DNA of 48,690 nt from an uncultured Eubacteriales bacterium (GCA_900545135.1 UQXL01000019.1:1-48690); one strand, 5' to 3'. Counted from the stretch's first letter, positions 1-8,766 are shown. Numbers and translations: made by a program. The notes: generated by a model not told the origin, from the sequence alone.

Positions 1-984
1 ATTTCTGCACACATTGGTGTATATGGTATTCTTCCTGGTAGTCATCAGGGCGTTGTTGTTGGTCTTGCTGTTGGTGCCCGGAGCTACTCCGAAGAAGCCG
101 TTTTCAGGATTGACGGCATAAAGTCTTCCGTCTTTGCCTATACGGAGCCAGGCGATGTCGTCGCCGATGGTGTATACTTTGTAGCCTTTCTTTCTCAGGT
201 GCTCAGGAGGTATGAGCATAGCCAGATTGGTCTTGCTCGGGAAAGCGGCGCTTATGTAACGCTTCTGGCCGTCAGGACTTTCGATACATAGGATGAGCAT
301 GTGCTCGGCCATCCAGTCTTCTTCCTTGCCGAGCCATGAGCCTATTCTCAGGGCCAGACATTTCTTGCCCAGCAGCACGTTTCCGCCGTAAGCGGAGTTT
401 ATGCTCCAGATGGTGTTGTCCTCAGGGAAGTGGGCGATGTACTTGTTCTCTGCGTCCACCTGCGCCTTGGAATGAAGACATTTTACGAAATCTGCTCCCT
501 TGTTGAGCTCTTCGATTACGGCGTTGTTCACGTGGGTCATTATGTACATGGAAAGCACCACATATATGGAATCGGTCAGTTCTATGCCTATCTTTGAAAA
601 CTCGGTGCCCGGTACGCCCATGGAAAAAGGTATGGCGTACATGGTACGGCCTTTCATGGAGTCCTTAAAGAGAGGGCGCATCTTTGCGTACATTTCGTCC
701 TTTTGCACCCAGTTGTTGGTGGGGCCTGCGTCTCTCTGATAAGTAGTGCAGATCACTGTTCTCTTTTCATCTCTTGCTACATCTTTTGGATGGGTCCTGT
801 AATAGTAACATCCCGGAAGCTTTTCCTGATTCAGTTTAATCATTTCGCCTGTAGCGCAGGCCTCGCTTCTGATGCTCTCAAGCTGTTCCTCCGAACCGTC
901 AATCCATACGATTTCTTTTGGATTCGTAAGGTCGGCACATTCTTTCACCCAGTCCAATACACGGTTGTTCTTAATCTCGATCAT
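1..984 (-). CDS. pckG: Phosphoenolpyruvate carboxykinase (GTP), N-terminal 328 residues, cut by window edge
   Basis: Interconverts oxaloacetate + GTP and phosphoenolpyruvate + CO2 + GDP in the cytoplasm. Read on the minus strand from ATG at 984 behind an AGAGGAAGAGAA ribosome site. Family landmarks are clear: an AYGGNVLLGKKCLALRIGS stretch (substrate loop and metal-binding lysine), AEHMLI (metal-ligand histidine), the kinase-2 motif IGDDIAW, and NGFFGVAPGTN. The nucleotide P-loop, usually AFPSACGKTNLAM in this family, reads AFPSKTNLAM (PSKT = residues 249-252), an in-frame loss of three residues at its core. The rest of the protein lies outside the window. With ppdK at 41948 the cell has the enzymes around the PEP/pyruvate/oxaloacetate node. 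Assignment is sure; nucleotide preference is not. Confidence 0.93.
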   Translation of the reverse strand, partial: MIEIKNNRVLDWVKECADLTNPKEIVWIDGSEEQLESIRSEACATGEMIKLNQEKLPGCYYYRTHPKDVARDEKRTVICTTYQRDAGPTNNWVQKDEMYAKMRPLFKDSMKGRTMYAIPFSMGVPGTEFSKIGIELTDSIYVVLSMYIMTHVNNAVIEELNKGADFVKCLHSKAQVDAENKYIAHFPEDNTIWSINSAYGGNVLLGKKCLALRIGSWLGKEEDWMAEHMLILCIESPDGQKRYISAAFPSKTNLAMLIPPEHLRKKGYKVYTIGDDIAWLRIGKDGRLYAVNPENGFFGVAPGTNSKTNNNALMTTRKNTIYTNVCRN

Positions 985-1232
985 TTCTCTTCCTCTCCGT
1001 CGATTGTTAAGATATTAAGCTTGTATTTTACAAACTCTTGCATTGAAATATACTTTTATTTTAACACTCGGCATTATGGTTGGCAAGTCAATCTTAGGCA
1101 AAACTTAGATTCGAAAGGCGGTGGGCGGAGATGGTTTCGGCAGGTGAAATGCTCGTAGTTTGAGCATACGGCCGGCCGTGCGGACAGCCCGGCCCGCGGC
1201 CATTGAAAGGCCGGCCCGATTCAGGGCAAAAT

Positions 1233-1263
1233 AAAAACCATGGGAGACACTTCCATGGTTTTT
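1233..1263 (-). terminator. Rho-independent terminator of rpsT
   Basis: A 13-bp stem (with one G-U pair) around a GACAC loop: AAAAACCATGGGA pairs with TTCCATGGTTTTT, giving a U-run on either strand. It lies 49 nt past the rpsT stop on the minus strand and upstream of pckG. The rest of the 985-1311 gap shows no convincing gene, only GC-rich sequence with small inverted repeats around 1170-1215. Confidence 0.85.
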
Positions 1264-1311
1264 CGCTCATGCTGTGCATTTAACTTATGCACTGGTGGGG
1301 ACGGGTGAGAC

Positions 1312-1584
1312 TTATTTTGCTGCCTTTGCAGCGTTGAATCTTTTAGTTAATCTTGAAACTCTTCTTGAAGCGGCGTTCTTTGAAATAGTATTCTTTGACG
1401 CAGCCTGTTTAAGCTTCTTTTCCGCGAGTCTGAGCTTTTCCTGAGCCAGCTCGAAGTTTCCTTCTTCAATGGCGCTGTCAAAGCTTTTCAGAACAGACTT
1501 AAGGTGTCCCTTGATTCTTCTGTTTCTCGCAGTTTTCTTGTCGATAACTCTGATTCTTTTCTTTGCGGATTTGATGTTTGCCAT
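1312..1584 (-). CDS. rpsT: 30S ribosomal protein S20
   Basis: Primary-binding protein of the 30S subunit that contacts 16S rRNA. It is 90 residues, the usual length, begins MANIKSAKKRIR and is lysine/arginine-rich throughout with the alanine-rich helical C-terminus typical of S20 (NAASRRVSRLTKRFNAAKAAK). The ATG at 1584 sits behind an AGTGGGG sequence. It has its own promoter and terminator and stands divergent from gpr, the same neighbour as in Bacillus (rpsT-gpr-spoIIP-lepA). S20 often represses its own translation; the leader contains a small hairpin at 1621-1636 that could take part, but this is only a possibility. Confidence 0.97.
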   Translation of the reverse strand: MANIKSAKKRIRVIDKKTARNRRIKGHLKSVLKSFDSAIEEGNFELAQEKLRLAEKKLKQAASKNTISKNAASRRVSRLTKRFNAAKAAK

Positions 1585-1655
1585 AAATTTTACCCCACTT
1601 TTCTTAATTTTAGCATTTTAACTGCCGTATGGCAGTAAGTAAATTCGCACAAAAT

Positions 1656-1684
1656 ATTATATATTAAGCAGTCGTTATTTGCAA
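1656..1684 (-). promoter_or_regulatory. Sigma-70-type promoter of rpsT, with leader hairpin downstream
   Basis: On the minus strand, TTGCAA (1679-1684) and a perfect TATAAT (1656-1661) are separated by exactly 17 bp. The transcript would have a leader of about 65 nt that contains a 6-bp hairpin, ACTGCC-ATAC-GGCAGT (1621-1636). Confidence 0.8.
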
Positions 1685-1685
1685 G

Positions 1686-1750
1686 GAAAATTTTTGTAGT
1701 CTCCAAGGGAATGTTCAAGGCTGCTGCGAAAATTTTTGCAGTCTCCAGGG
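1686..1750. repeat. Imperfect direct duplication, period 42 bp, upstream of gpr
   Basis: The 23-bp string GAAAATTTTTGTAGTCTCCA-AGG at 1686 recurs at 1728 with two changes. It lies between the divergent rpsT and gpr promoters. It is one of several short tandem duplications in this window's gaps; no function is evident. Confidence 0.7.
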
Positions 1751-1819
1751 CTGCCCCTCTGCGTATAATATCAAAGCTTTGAGGAAAAACTTACAAGAGA
1801 AACATATGAGGAGACAAAA

Positions 1820-2701
1820 ATGCAATACAGGACAGACTTAGCCATAGAAAACCAGGAACTTCTGGAAGAAGCCAGAGCCAAAGCCACAGGTTACACGAAA
1901 AAGCAGAGGCAGATAGACGGGGACATTTCAGTGACAGAAATAGAAATCATAAGCCAGGAAGGAGAAAGAGCTTTCGGCAAGCCCCGGGGCTCCTATATAA
2001 CCATCGAAGTTGACGGCATACTGGATCAAAAAGACGGCATCAAGGAAAGAACGGCCAGAGCGCTGGCCGAAGAACTGAAAAAAATGATTCCTTTCGACTA
2101 TTACCTAAAAGTTTTGGTAGTGGGCTTGGGAAACGAAAAGGTCACGCCTGACAGCCTCGGGCCTCATACGGTGGACAAGGTCAAGATAACCAGCCACCTC
2201 TTCACCATGTTCGGCTGCGACGGAGACTGGGAGATGGCCAACGTCAGCGGCTTTAATCCGTCGGTCACGGGAGTTACAGGCATGGAAACAGCCGATCTCA
2301 TACAAAAGGTAGTCTCGATGGTAAAGCCGGACGTGACCGTGGTCATAGATTCGCTGGCCGCCAGGAACATGGAAAGGATGAGCACGACCATACAGGTATG
2401 CGATACAGGGATAGAGCCGGGCGCGGGGATGGGCAACAGGAGAAAGGCCATTTCCGAAGAAACTCTCGGCTGCAAGGTGATTTCCATAGGAGTGCCGACG
2501 GTGATAGACTCAAGGACACTCATAATGGAGGCTGCGGAAAATATTTCATCATGGCAGGACGAGGCGACCGAAAAATATCTGTCCGGCAGAGATTTCGAGA
2601 TGATAGTGACGTCGACCGATATCGACGAAATTATAAAAGATTTTTCTGAAATAATCGCAAATGCTATAAATATAACGCTCCATCCCGGCATATATTCTTA
2701 G
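1820..2701 (+). CDS. gpr: GPR spore germination protease (peptidase family A25)
   Basis: Starts degradation of the small acid-soluble DNA-binding proteins during germination; made as a zymogen in the forespore. The protein is 293 residues, with the propeptide-region motif YRTDLAIENQE at the N-terminus and the conserved GLGNEKVTPDSLGP segment near residues 100-113, followed by VSGFNPSVTGVTGMETADLIQ and VTVVIDSLAARN, all signature GPR blocks. The ATG follows a GAGGAGAC ribosome site. It is directly upstream of spoIIP, the normal pairing, and marks the organism as a spore former. A forespore sigma factor is expected to drive it; I cannot confidently place the boxes. Confidence 0.96.
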   Translation: MQYRTDLAIENQELLEEARAKATGYTKKQRQIDGDISVTEIEIISQEGERAFGKPRGSYITIEVDGILDQKDGIKERTARALAEELKKMIPFDYYLKVLVVGLGNEKVTPDSLGPHTVDKVKITSHLFTMFGCDGDWEMANVSGFNPSVTGVTGMETADLIQKVVSMVKPDVTVVIDSLAARNMERMSTTIQVCDTGIEPGAGMGNRRKAISEETLGCKVISIGVPTVIDSRTLIMEAAENISSWQDEATEKYLSGRDFEMIVTSTDIDEIIKDFSEIIANAINITLHPGIYS

Positions 2702-2749
2702 AGTGACATTGTTTGGGCCTGGCCCGGCCGGGCTCTCGGAGGGGAAAGT

Positions 2750-3628
2750 ATGAAAAGATTCATAGCCAGCGGAGCTATAATAGTATATGCGTTGAGCGTA
2801 ATCGTCTTTTGCACAGTTCTTCCGGCAGGGGAAAAGGCTACGGCGACAGATTTCGGAGTCATGTGCATAAACGCGGTTTATCCGTCTGCCTCTATAGAAC
2901 TCGCCGATTCCAGAGATAATGAAAACCTCGCCGAAACAGGAGGCGAAAACAGCGACGGTCAATCCGGCGGTGATGATAAGGACGTGGTGGTAAGCGAGGA
3001 GGAATCTTCGGATCCGGTGGTGCTGGGAGACGATCCCCTTGTGCTGATAGTACATACCCATGCAACAGAATCATATCTGCCTGCATCGGGAAGCAACTTC
3101 CACTCCAAAGGAGAAGAAAACACCGTCAGAGACGTAGGAAACGTGCTGGCCACGTCACTGGAAGAAGAGGGAATCTCAGTAGTGCATGACAAGACTCTTC
3201 ACGACGATCCGTCGTATAACGATTCGTATAACAGGTCGTATGAGACCGTGCAGGAACTTCTGAAAAAATATCCGACCGTAAAATGCGTGATAGATCTGCA
3301 CAGGGACGCGGTGGCTTCGGAGTCGCCGGCAGCCACGGTCTCCGTAGACGGCAAGAAATGCGCCAAGTATTCTTATGTGATAGGAACTCTGGCGGAGACT
3401 TATCAGAGCAACAAGACATTCATTTCCAACCTGAACAAAGTGGCTTCTGAAGATTACGACGGATATACGGGGAAAGTCCTTGAAAGGGGATACAGCTACA
3501 ATCAGGGATATTCCTCCAAATCATTGCTTTTGGAAATCGGATATAACAGGAACCAGATAGAAGAAGCGAGAAATTCGGCCGAGATTTTCGGCAAGATTCT
3601 GGCAGATACGCTGAAGAAAGGATATTGA
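2750..3628 (+). CDS. spoIIP: Stage II sporulation protein P, peptidoglycan hydrolase of engulfment
   Basis: Membrane-anchored amidase/endopeptidase that works with SpoIID and SpoIIM to thin septal wall so that the mother cell can engulf the forespore. The 292-residue protein has an N-terminal membrane anchor (about residues 5-25, IASGAIIVYALSVIVFCTVL), an acidic low-complexity linker (about 50-85), then the SpoIIP catalytic domain: VLIVHTHATESY with its zinc-type histidine/glutamate, VIDLHRDAV, and a C-terminal LLLEIGYNRN. The ribosome site GGAGGGGAAAGT precedes ATG. It lies 48 bp after gpr and is followed within 3 bp by a small ORF, so it is probably cotranscribed through to lepA. Confidence 0.95.
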   Translation: MKRFIASGAIIVYALSVIVFCTVLPAGEKATATDFGVMCINAVYPSASIELADSRDNENLAETGGENSDGQSGGDDKDVVVSEEESSDPVVLGDDPLVLIVHTHATESYLPASGSNFHSKGEENTVRDVGNVLATSLEEEGISVVHDKTLHDDPSYNDSYNRSYETVQELLKKYPTVKCVIDLHRDAVASESPAATVSVDGKKCAKYSYVIGTLAETYQSNKTFISNLNKVASEDYDGYTGKVLERGYSYNQGYSSKSLLLEIGYNRNQIEEARNSAEIFGKILADTLKKGY

Positions 3629-3631
3629 ACC

Positions 3632-3793
3632 ATGAAAACCTTTGGAAAATGCTGCCTTGCGGCAGCTATTTTCTTTTTCGGAACGCTGGCGTTTTTGAGC
3701 GTCGACAGGAGATGCGCCATGATGTACGGCGAAGGCGGTACAATCAGCGCAAGTTTGCAATTTTTCATTGAAAAGAGCCTCGATTTACATTAA
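3632..3793 (+). CDS. Small single-pass membrane protein between spoIIP and lepA (YqxA position)
   Basis: A 53-residue ORF, ATG at 3632 and TAA at 3793, beginning 3 bp after the spoIIP stop. It starts MKTFGKCCLAAAIFFFGTLA, one hydrophobic helix (about residues 5-25), followed by LSVDRRCAMMYGEGG and a short amphipathic tail. In Bacillus the small membrane protein YqxA occupies exactly this slot between spoIIP and lepA. The placement and the -SVD--C-MMYGE pattern suggest a short clostridial counterpart, but the homology is inferred from position and shape. No strong ribosome site is seen; translational coupling to spoIIP is plausible. Confidence 0.62.
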   Translation: MKTFGKCCLAAAIFFFGTLAFLSVDRRCAMMYGEGGTISASLQFFIEKSLDLH

Positions 3794-3834
3794 AATAATA
3801 TGAACAGATAGTATTGTTTTTAAGCGAGGAAAAA

Positions 3835-5658
3835 ATGACGGACAAAAATAAGGATTATCAGAAATATATACGGAATTTCAGCATTATCGCCCATATAGAC
3901 CACGGCAAATCCACCCTTGCCGACAGGATAATAGAAAAGACAGGTCTCGTGGAACAAAGAGATATGAAGGAACAGTATCTGGACAATATGGACCTGGAAA
4001 GAGAAAGGGGCATAACCATAAAGCTCCAGACTACCAGGCTGAAGTATCACAGCAAGGACGGCAGCGATTACATCTTCAATCTGATAGACACGCCGGGACA
4101 TGTGGACTTTAACTACGAGGTTTCAAGAAGCTTGGCTGCCTGCGAGGGAGCCGTTCTTGTGGTGGACGCGACTCAGGGAGTGGAAGCTCAGACTCTGGCC
4201 AACGTATATCTGGCTCTCGATGAAAACCTGGAGATTCTGCCTGTCCTCAACAAGATAGATTTGGCTTCGGCCCGTCCTGACGAGACCAAGCAGGAGATAG
4301 AAGAAGTGATAGGCCTGGACGCGTCGGAAGCTCCGCTGATTTCCGCTAAAGAGGGAATAGGCATCGAGGAACTCCTCGAGGAAATAATAAAAGCCATACC
4401 GGCGCCGTCCGGAAATCCTGAGGGAAAGCTCAAGGCACTGATATTCGACTCCAAGTATGACAATTATAAAGGAGTAATAATATACACGAGAATAGTGGAC
4501 GGAATGATCCGCAAAGGTGATGTGATACGGCTGATGAACACCGGCAAAAAATACGAAGTGACTGAGGTCGGAGTATGCGCTCCGGGGCCGGTGCCGTCAG
4601 ACAGTCTCAAAGCAGGCGAAGTAGGATATATCTGCGGAAGCATCAAACAGGTTTCAGATGCCAGAGTGGGCGACACCATCACCCTCGACAGCGACCCTAC
4701 CGAAGAGATGCTGCCGGGCTACAAGACGGCTCAGTCCATGGTATACTGCGGCATATATCCGGCTGAGGGAGAAAAATATGAAAACGTCAAGGACGCCGTG
4801 GAAAAGCTCCAGGTCAACGATGCTGCCTTTAACTTTGAACCGGAAACCTCCACTGCTCTGGGCTTCGGCTTCCGCTGCGGATTTCTCGGCCTCCTGCACA
4901 TGGAAATCATCGTTGAAAGGCTTGAAAGGGAATTCGACCTAGGAGTGATAACAACCTCCCCGAGCGTTATATACAGGGTGGTGAAGACCGACGGAACGGT
5001 GGAGATGATCCAGAATCCGACCAATCTGCCGCCGGCACAGGAGATAAGCTACATAGAGGAACCTATGGTCAAGGCTGACATCATGATACCTAAGGAATAT
5101 GTAGGCTCCATCATGGAACTGTGCCAGGAGCGCAGGGGAAAGATGATACACATGGAATACATCACCGAAACCCGGGTACAGCTTCATTATGAAATGCCCC
5201 TCAACGAAGTGATATACGATTTCTTCGACGCGCTGAAATCCAAGACGAGAGGCTACGGCTCCCTCGACTATGAGTTTATCAGATACGAGCGTTCCAACGT
5301 GGTCAAGATGGACATACTGCTCAATAAGGATCTGGTGGATGCCTTTTCCATGATAGTGCACGAGTCGAAAGCCTATGCCAGAGGCCGCTTCGTATGCGAA
5401 AAGCTCAAGACCATAATCCCGATGCACCAGTTCGAGGTGCCTATCCAGGCGGCCATAGGCCAGAAAGTAATCGCCAGAGAGACGGTCAAGGCCTACAGGA
5501 AAGACGTTATCGCCAAGTGCTACGGCGGTGATATTTCCAGAAAGAAGAAGCTCCTGGAAAAGCAGAAAGAGGGAAAGAAGAGGATGCGTCAGTTCGGCAC
5601 TGTGGAGGTGCCGCAGGAGGCCTTTACAGCCGTCCTGAAATACGACGAGAACAAATGA
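3835..5658 (+). CDS. lepA: Elongation factor 4 (LepA), ribosomal back-translocating GTPase
   Basis: Translational GTPase that rebinds post-translocation ribosomes. I start it at ATG 3835 behind AGCGAGGAAAAA; an in-frame TTG at 3814 has no ribosome site. The 607-residue length is normal. GTPase motifs: G1 AHIDHGKSTLADR, G2 RERGITI, G3 DTPGHVDF, G4 NKIDL, G5 SAKEGIGI. LepA-specific C-terminal signatures follow, including FRCGFLGLLHMEI and the tail YGGDISRKKKLLEKQKEGKKRM. It overlaps the start of hemW by 4 bp (ATGA), so the two are translationally coupled, as in other Firmicutes. Confidence 0.98.
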   Translation: MTDKNKDYQKYIRNFSIIAHIDHGKSTLADRIIEKTGLVEQRDMKEQYLDNMDLERERGITIKLQTTRLKYHSKDGSDYIFNLIDTPGHVDFNYEVSRSLAACEGAVLVVDATQGVEAQTLANVYLALDENLEILPVLNKIDLASARPDETKQEIEEVIGLDASEAPLISAKEGIGIEELLEEIIKAIPAPSGNPEGKLKALIFDSKYDNYKGVIIYTRIVDGMIRKGDVIRLMNTGKKYEVTEVGVCAPGPVPSDSLKAGEVGYICGSIKQVSDARVGDTITLDSDPTEEMLPGYKTAQSMVYCGIYPAEGEKYENVKDAVEKLQVNDAAFNFEPETSTALGFGFRCGFLGLLHMEIIVERLEREFDLGVITTSPSVIYRVVKTDGTVEMIQNPTNLPPAQEISYIEEPMVKADIMIPKEYVGSIMELCQERRGKMIHMEYITETRVQLHYEMPLNEVIYDFFDALKSKTRGYGSLDYEFIRYERSNVVKMDILLNKDLVDAFSMIVHESKAYARGRFVCEKLKTIIPMHQFEVPIQAAIGQKVIARETVKAYRKDVIAKCYGGDISRKKKLLEKQKEGKKRMRQFGTVEVPQEAFTAVLKYDENK

Positions 5659-6848
5659 TGCCAGCAGGAATATATATACACATACCTTTTTGTCTCAGAA
5701 AATGCTTCTACTGCGACTTCTATTCAGAAGCGACGAACGACGAGCATGTGAGAAAGGGATATACGAGAGCTTTGCTCAAGGAAATAGGCTTTTACGGAGC
5801 CAAGTACGGAAAAACGTTTATCGCCGATACGGTATTTTTCGGCGGCGGAACGCCCAGCCTTATGGAGCCGGAACTGATAGAAAAGATCCTGCGCATGCTG
5901 AAGAAGAACTTTTTCATCGCCCAGGACAGCGAAATAACCATGGAATGTAATCCGGCGACGCTGACCGCCGAAAAGCTGATGAAATACAGAAAGCTGGGCG
6001 TCAACAGGCTCAGCATAGGGGGCCAGTCCTTCGATGACGAGATATTGCGTAAGCTGGGCCGCGTACATAAGGCGGAGGATATAGCCAAAACGGTGGAGCT
6101 TGCCAGAAAAGCAGGATTCGGCAATATTAGCTTAGACCTGATGTTCGCTGTGCCGGGGCAGACCATGGACAAGTGGAAAGACAGCATGGAAAAAGCGCTG
6201 TGCCTGAAACCTGAGCATCTGTCTTTCTACAGCCTTGAAATCTCCGAGAACACGGTTTTCGGACGCATGTTCAGGGAGGGCAGGCTCAGGGAAACTCCTG
6301 TCGAAGAAGACCGGCGAATGTATCATACCGCTCTGGACATGACAGATAAAGCCGGCTACAATCACTATGAAATTTCCAACTGCGCTCTCAAAGGGAAGGA
6401 ATGCAGGCATAATCTGAAATACTGGAACCTTTCAGAATACATGGGTCTGGGAGCTGCGGCACATTCCTACATAAAAAATACCAGATATTCCAATTTGGAT
6501 AATATCATACAGTATTCGCACACCATGTGGAGCCAGGACGTGGCCTCAAACATACGCATTGAGGGCTCCGAGGCATTCGGAGCCGACTGCGTGGTTGAAA
6601 GCAGCGTGAACACATATATGGACAACGTATCAGATTATACATTTACTGCGCTGAGAACAAAGCAAGGCGTGGTATTTGAGGATTTCCGCAAAAGACTGAA
6701 AAACGAATTCTGGGATATATACGCACTGCAGAGGGCGGAGTTTGAAATGTTCGTTCAGAAGGGCTATGCCGAATCAGACGGCAGGCACATAGCCCTCACG
6801 CGCAAGGGCATAGACATTTCCAACAGGATAATGTCGCTGTTCGTCTAG
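5655..6848 (+). CDS. hemW: HemW-like radical SAM protein (heme chaperone / CPO-III-oxidase homologue)
   Basis: Radical S-adenosylmethionine protein of the HemN/HemW group; HemW is thought to insert heme into respiratory proteins rather than oxidise coproporphyrinogen. The 397-residue protein begins IYIHIPFCLRKCFYCDFYS, the CxxxCxxC cluster motif, followed by FFGGGTPSLM, NRLSIGGQSFDDEIL and SLDLMFAVPGQT, all standard. The C-terminal HemN domain (from about residue 290) ends with a winged-helix-like ALTRKGIDISN. Start could be ATG 5655 or 5658. It sits between lepA and, after the inserted glpK block, hrcA, which is the Bacillus order. Confidence 0.93.
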   Translation: MMPAGIYIHIPFCLRKCFYCDFYSEATNDEHVRKGYTRALLKEIGFYGAKYGKTFIADTVFFGGGTPSLMEPELIEKILRMLKKNFFIAQDSEITMECNPATLTAEKLMKYRKLGVNRLSIGGQSFDDEILRKLGRVHKAEDIAKTVELARKAGFGNISLDLMFAVPGQTMDKWKDSMEKALCLKPEHLSFYSLEISENTVFGRMFREGRLRETPVEEDRRMYHTALDMTDKAGYNHYEISNCALKGKECRHNLKYWNLSEYMGLGAAAHSYIKNTRYSNLDNIIQYSHTMWSQDVASNIRIEGSEAFGADCVVESSVNTYMDNVSDYTFTALRTKQGVVFEDFRKRLKNEFWDIYALQRAEFEMFVQKGYAESDGRHIALTRKGIDISNRIMSLFV

Positions 6849-6865
6849 AATGAGGAGGAAGCACA

Positions 6866-8356
6866 ATGAAAAAATATATCATGGCCCTCGACCAGGGCAC
6901 GACCAGCTCCAGATGCATAATATATGATAAGAAAGGGAATATGGTCAGCGTAGCTCAGAAAGAATTTACGCAGATATACCCCAAAGAGGGCTGGGTTGAG
7001 CATGACGCCATGGAAATATGGTCCACACAGATGGGCGTGGCTCAGGAAGCGCTGCTGAAAATCGGCTGTACATACAAGAATATCGATGCCATAGGCATAA
7101 CCAACCAGAGGGAAACCACAGTCGTCTGGGACAAAGAAACGGGAGAGCCTGTATATAACGCCATAGTATGGCAGTGCCGCAGGACTGCCGAGTACTGCGA
7201 CCAGCTGACAGCAAAGGGCTGCGGCGAAATGATACGTCAAAAGACCGGCCTGCTGATAGACGCATATTTCAGCGGCACCAAGCTTAAGTGGATACTGGAC
7301 AACGTGGACGGAGCCAGGGAAAAGGCTGAAAAGGGAAAACTGCTTTTCGGTACCATCGAGACATGGCTGATATGGAAGATGACCGCGGGAAGAGTTCATG
7401 TAACAGACTATTCCAACGCCTCGAGAACGATGATGTTCAACATAACCACCTTGGAATGGGATGAGGAAATCCTCAGGCTCCTTGAGATACCAAAGTCGAT
7501 GCTGCCCGAGCCCATGCCCAGCAGCTGTATCTACGGAGAGACAGAAGCTACTCTGTTCGGCGGTCCTATAAAGATAGGCGGAGCCGCAGGAGACCAGCAG
7601 GCCGCATTGTTCGGTCAGACCTGCTTTGAGGCCGGAGAGGGAAAGAACACTTACGGAACAGGCTGCTTCCTGCTGATGAACACAGGTGACAAACCGGTAT
7701 TTTCAAAGAACGGCCTGGTCACTACGATAGCCTGGGGACTGGGCGGAAAGGTCAGCTATGCTCTGGAGGGCTCGGTGTTCGTGTGCGGAGCTGCAATACA
7801 ATGGCTCAGGGATGAAATAAACATACTCAAAAATTCAGCAGACTCGGAGGCGATGGCCACAGCAGTGAAAGATTCCTGCGGACTTTACGTAGTACCGGCT
7901 TTCGTCGGCCTCGGGGCTCCATACTGGGATCCTTATGCCAGAGGCGCCGTACTGGGGATAACAAGAGGCGCTAATAAAAATCACCTCGTAAGGGCGACTC
8001 TTGAATCAATGGCCTATCAGACAGGCGACCTGATTGACGCCATGGCCGACGACCTGGGCATGAGCCTGACGTCCCTCAAGGTAGACGGCGGTGCGTGCAG
8101 CAACAATTTTCTCATGCAGTTCCAGGCCGACATACTGAACTGCCTCGTCAAGCGGCCTGTATGCATCGAAACTACTTCCCTCGGGGCAGCCTATCTGGCC
8201 GGTCTTGCTACGGGATACTGGGAAAGCAAGGAGGACGTGATCGAAAACTGGCAGGTAGACAGAACATTCGAGCCGCTCATGGCTGAGAGCAGGCGCTCGG
8301 AGCTTTTGGCCGGGTGGAAAAAAGCCGTTTGCCGCGTAAGGGACTGGGCGAAATGA
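6866..8356 (+). CDS. glpK: Glycerol kinase
   Basis: Phosphorylates glycerol to sn-glycerol-3-phosphate with ATP. The 496-residue FGGY-family kinase has the N-terminal phosphate-binding ALDQGTTSSR, the glycerol-contacting GWVEHD and TNQRETTVVWD, GTIETWLIWK, and the C-terminal GAAGDQQAALFGQ, GAPYWDPYARGAVLG and VDGGACSNNFLMQFQADI. A good AGGAGGAAG ribosome site precedes ATG 6866, 17 bp after hemW. No glycerol facilitator or glpD is beside it, so it is an insertion into the conserved hemW-hrcA interval. Its stop codon lies inside a short duplication. Confidence 0.97.
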   Translation: MKKYIMALDQGTTSSRCIIYDKKGNMVSVAQKEFTQIYPKEGWVEHDAMEIWSTQMGVAQEALLKIGCTYKNIDAIGITNQRETTVVWDKETGEPVYNAIVWQCRRTAEYCDQLTAKGCGEMIRQKTGLLIDAYFSGTKLKWILDNVDGAREKAEKGKLLFGTIETWLIWKMTAGRVHVTDYSNASRTMMFNITTLEWDEEILRLLEIPKSMLPEPMPSSCIYGETEATLFGGPIKIGGAAGDQQAALFGQTCFEAGEGKNTYGTGCFLLMNTGDKPVFSKNGLVTTIAWGLGGKVSYALEGSVFVCGAAIQWLRDEINILKNSADSEAMATAVKDSCGLYVVPAFVGLGAPYWDPYARGAVLGITRGANKNHLVRATLESMAYQTGDLIDAMADDLGMSLTSLKVDGGACSNNFLMQFQADILNCLVKRPVCIETTSLGAAYLAGLATGYWESKEDVIENWQVDRTFEPLMAESRRSELLAGWKKAVCRVRDWAK

Positions 8357-8418
8357 TAATTTATATTGCGAAAGCTTGGCGGCGAGATTGTGCGAAACGA
8401 TAATTTTTATTGCGAAAG
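8348..8418. repeat. Two-copy imperfect duplication (27-bp units, 44-bp period) spanning the glpK stop
   Basis: The strings GCGAAATGATAATTTATATT-GCGAAAG (8348) and GCGAAACGATAATTTTTATT-GCGAAAG (8392) match at 25 of 27 positions. The first copy contains the last codons of glpK, so the gene's 3' end has been duplicated into the gap. Confidence 0.75.
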
Positions 8419-8484
8419 ATGTCGAAATAATATAAAATAATAATATAAAGTATATGTAGAAAAAGAATGAAAGGGATATTGAAG

Positions 8485-8754
8485 ATGGGAGAAGAGAAAA
8501 AGACGTTGACTACAGTTGCCCTGGTGCTCGGAATACTAGCGCTGGTATTTGATTTTGTTTATACTTTGATAGGCATAATCCTGGGAATCATAGGTATAGT
8601 TATAGCCGTTCAGGCCAGAAAAACAGAGGGAAACAGCAGTATGGCGACAGGCGGATTGGTCTGCTCGATAGTGGCCGTAGCGCTGGGCGGAGCGATGTAC
8701 CTCTGCGCCATCTGTGCCATAGGAGCGTTCTTTGGTGTTATAGACACGCTCTAA
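8485..8754 (+). CDS. Small DUF4190-like membrane protein
   Basis: About 89 residues from ATG 8485 (AAAGGGA nine bases upstream); an in-frame ATG at 8467 would add six residues but lacks a ribosome site. The protein has a short charged start (MGEEKKTLTTV), then two hydrophobic helices: LGILALVFDFVYTLIGIILGI and, after a loop QARKTEGNSSMATGG, LVCSIVAVALGGAMYLCAICA. Repeated glycine-rich helices with a basic loop between them are the usual look of DUF4190 proteins, which are small, multi-copy and without known function. It is followed by a strong terminator and forms its own unit. Confidence 0.65.
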   Translation: MGEEKKTLTTVALVLGILALVFDFVYTLIGIILGIIGIVIAVQARKTEGNSSMATGGLVCSIVAVALGGAMYLCAICAIGAFFGVIDTL

Positions 8755-8766
8755 AAGAAATGGAGG

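Noticed and set aside
703..1158. 151-codon plus-strand frame over the start of pckG
   Set aside because: Antisense to a clearly conserved gene, low-complexity aromatic-rich product.
2164..2691. Long antisense frames under gpr, dnaK, ppdK and others
   Set aside because: They mirror conserved coding sequence in the opposite strand and have no independent support.
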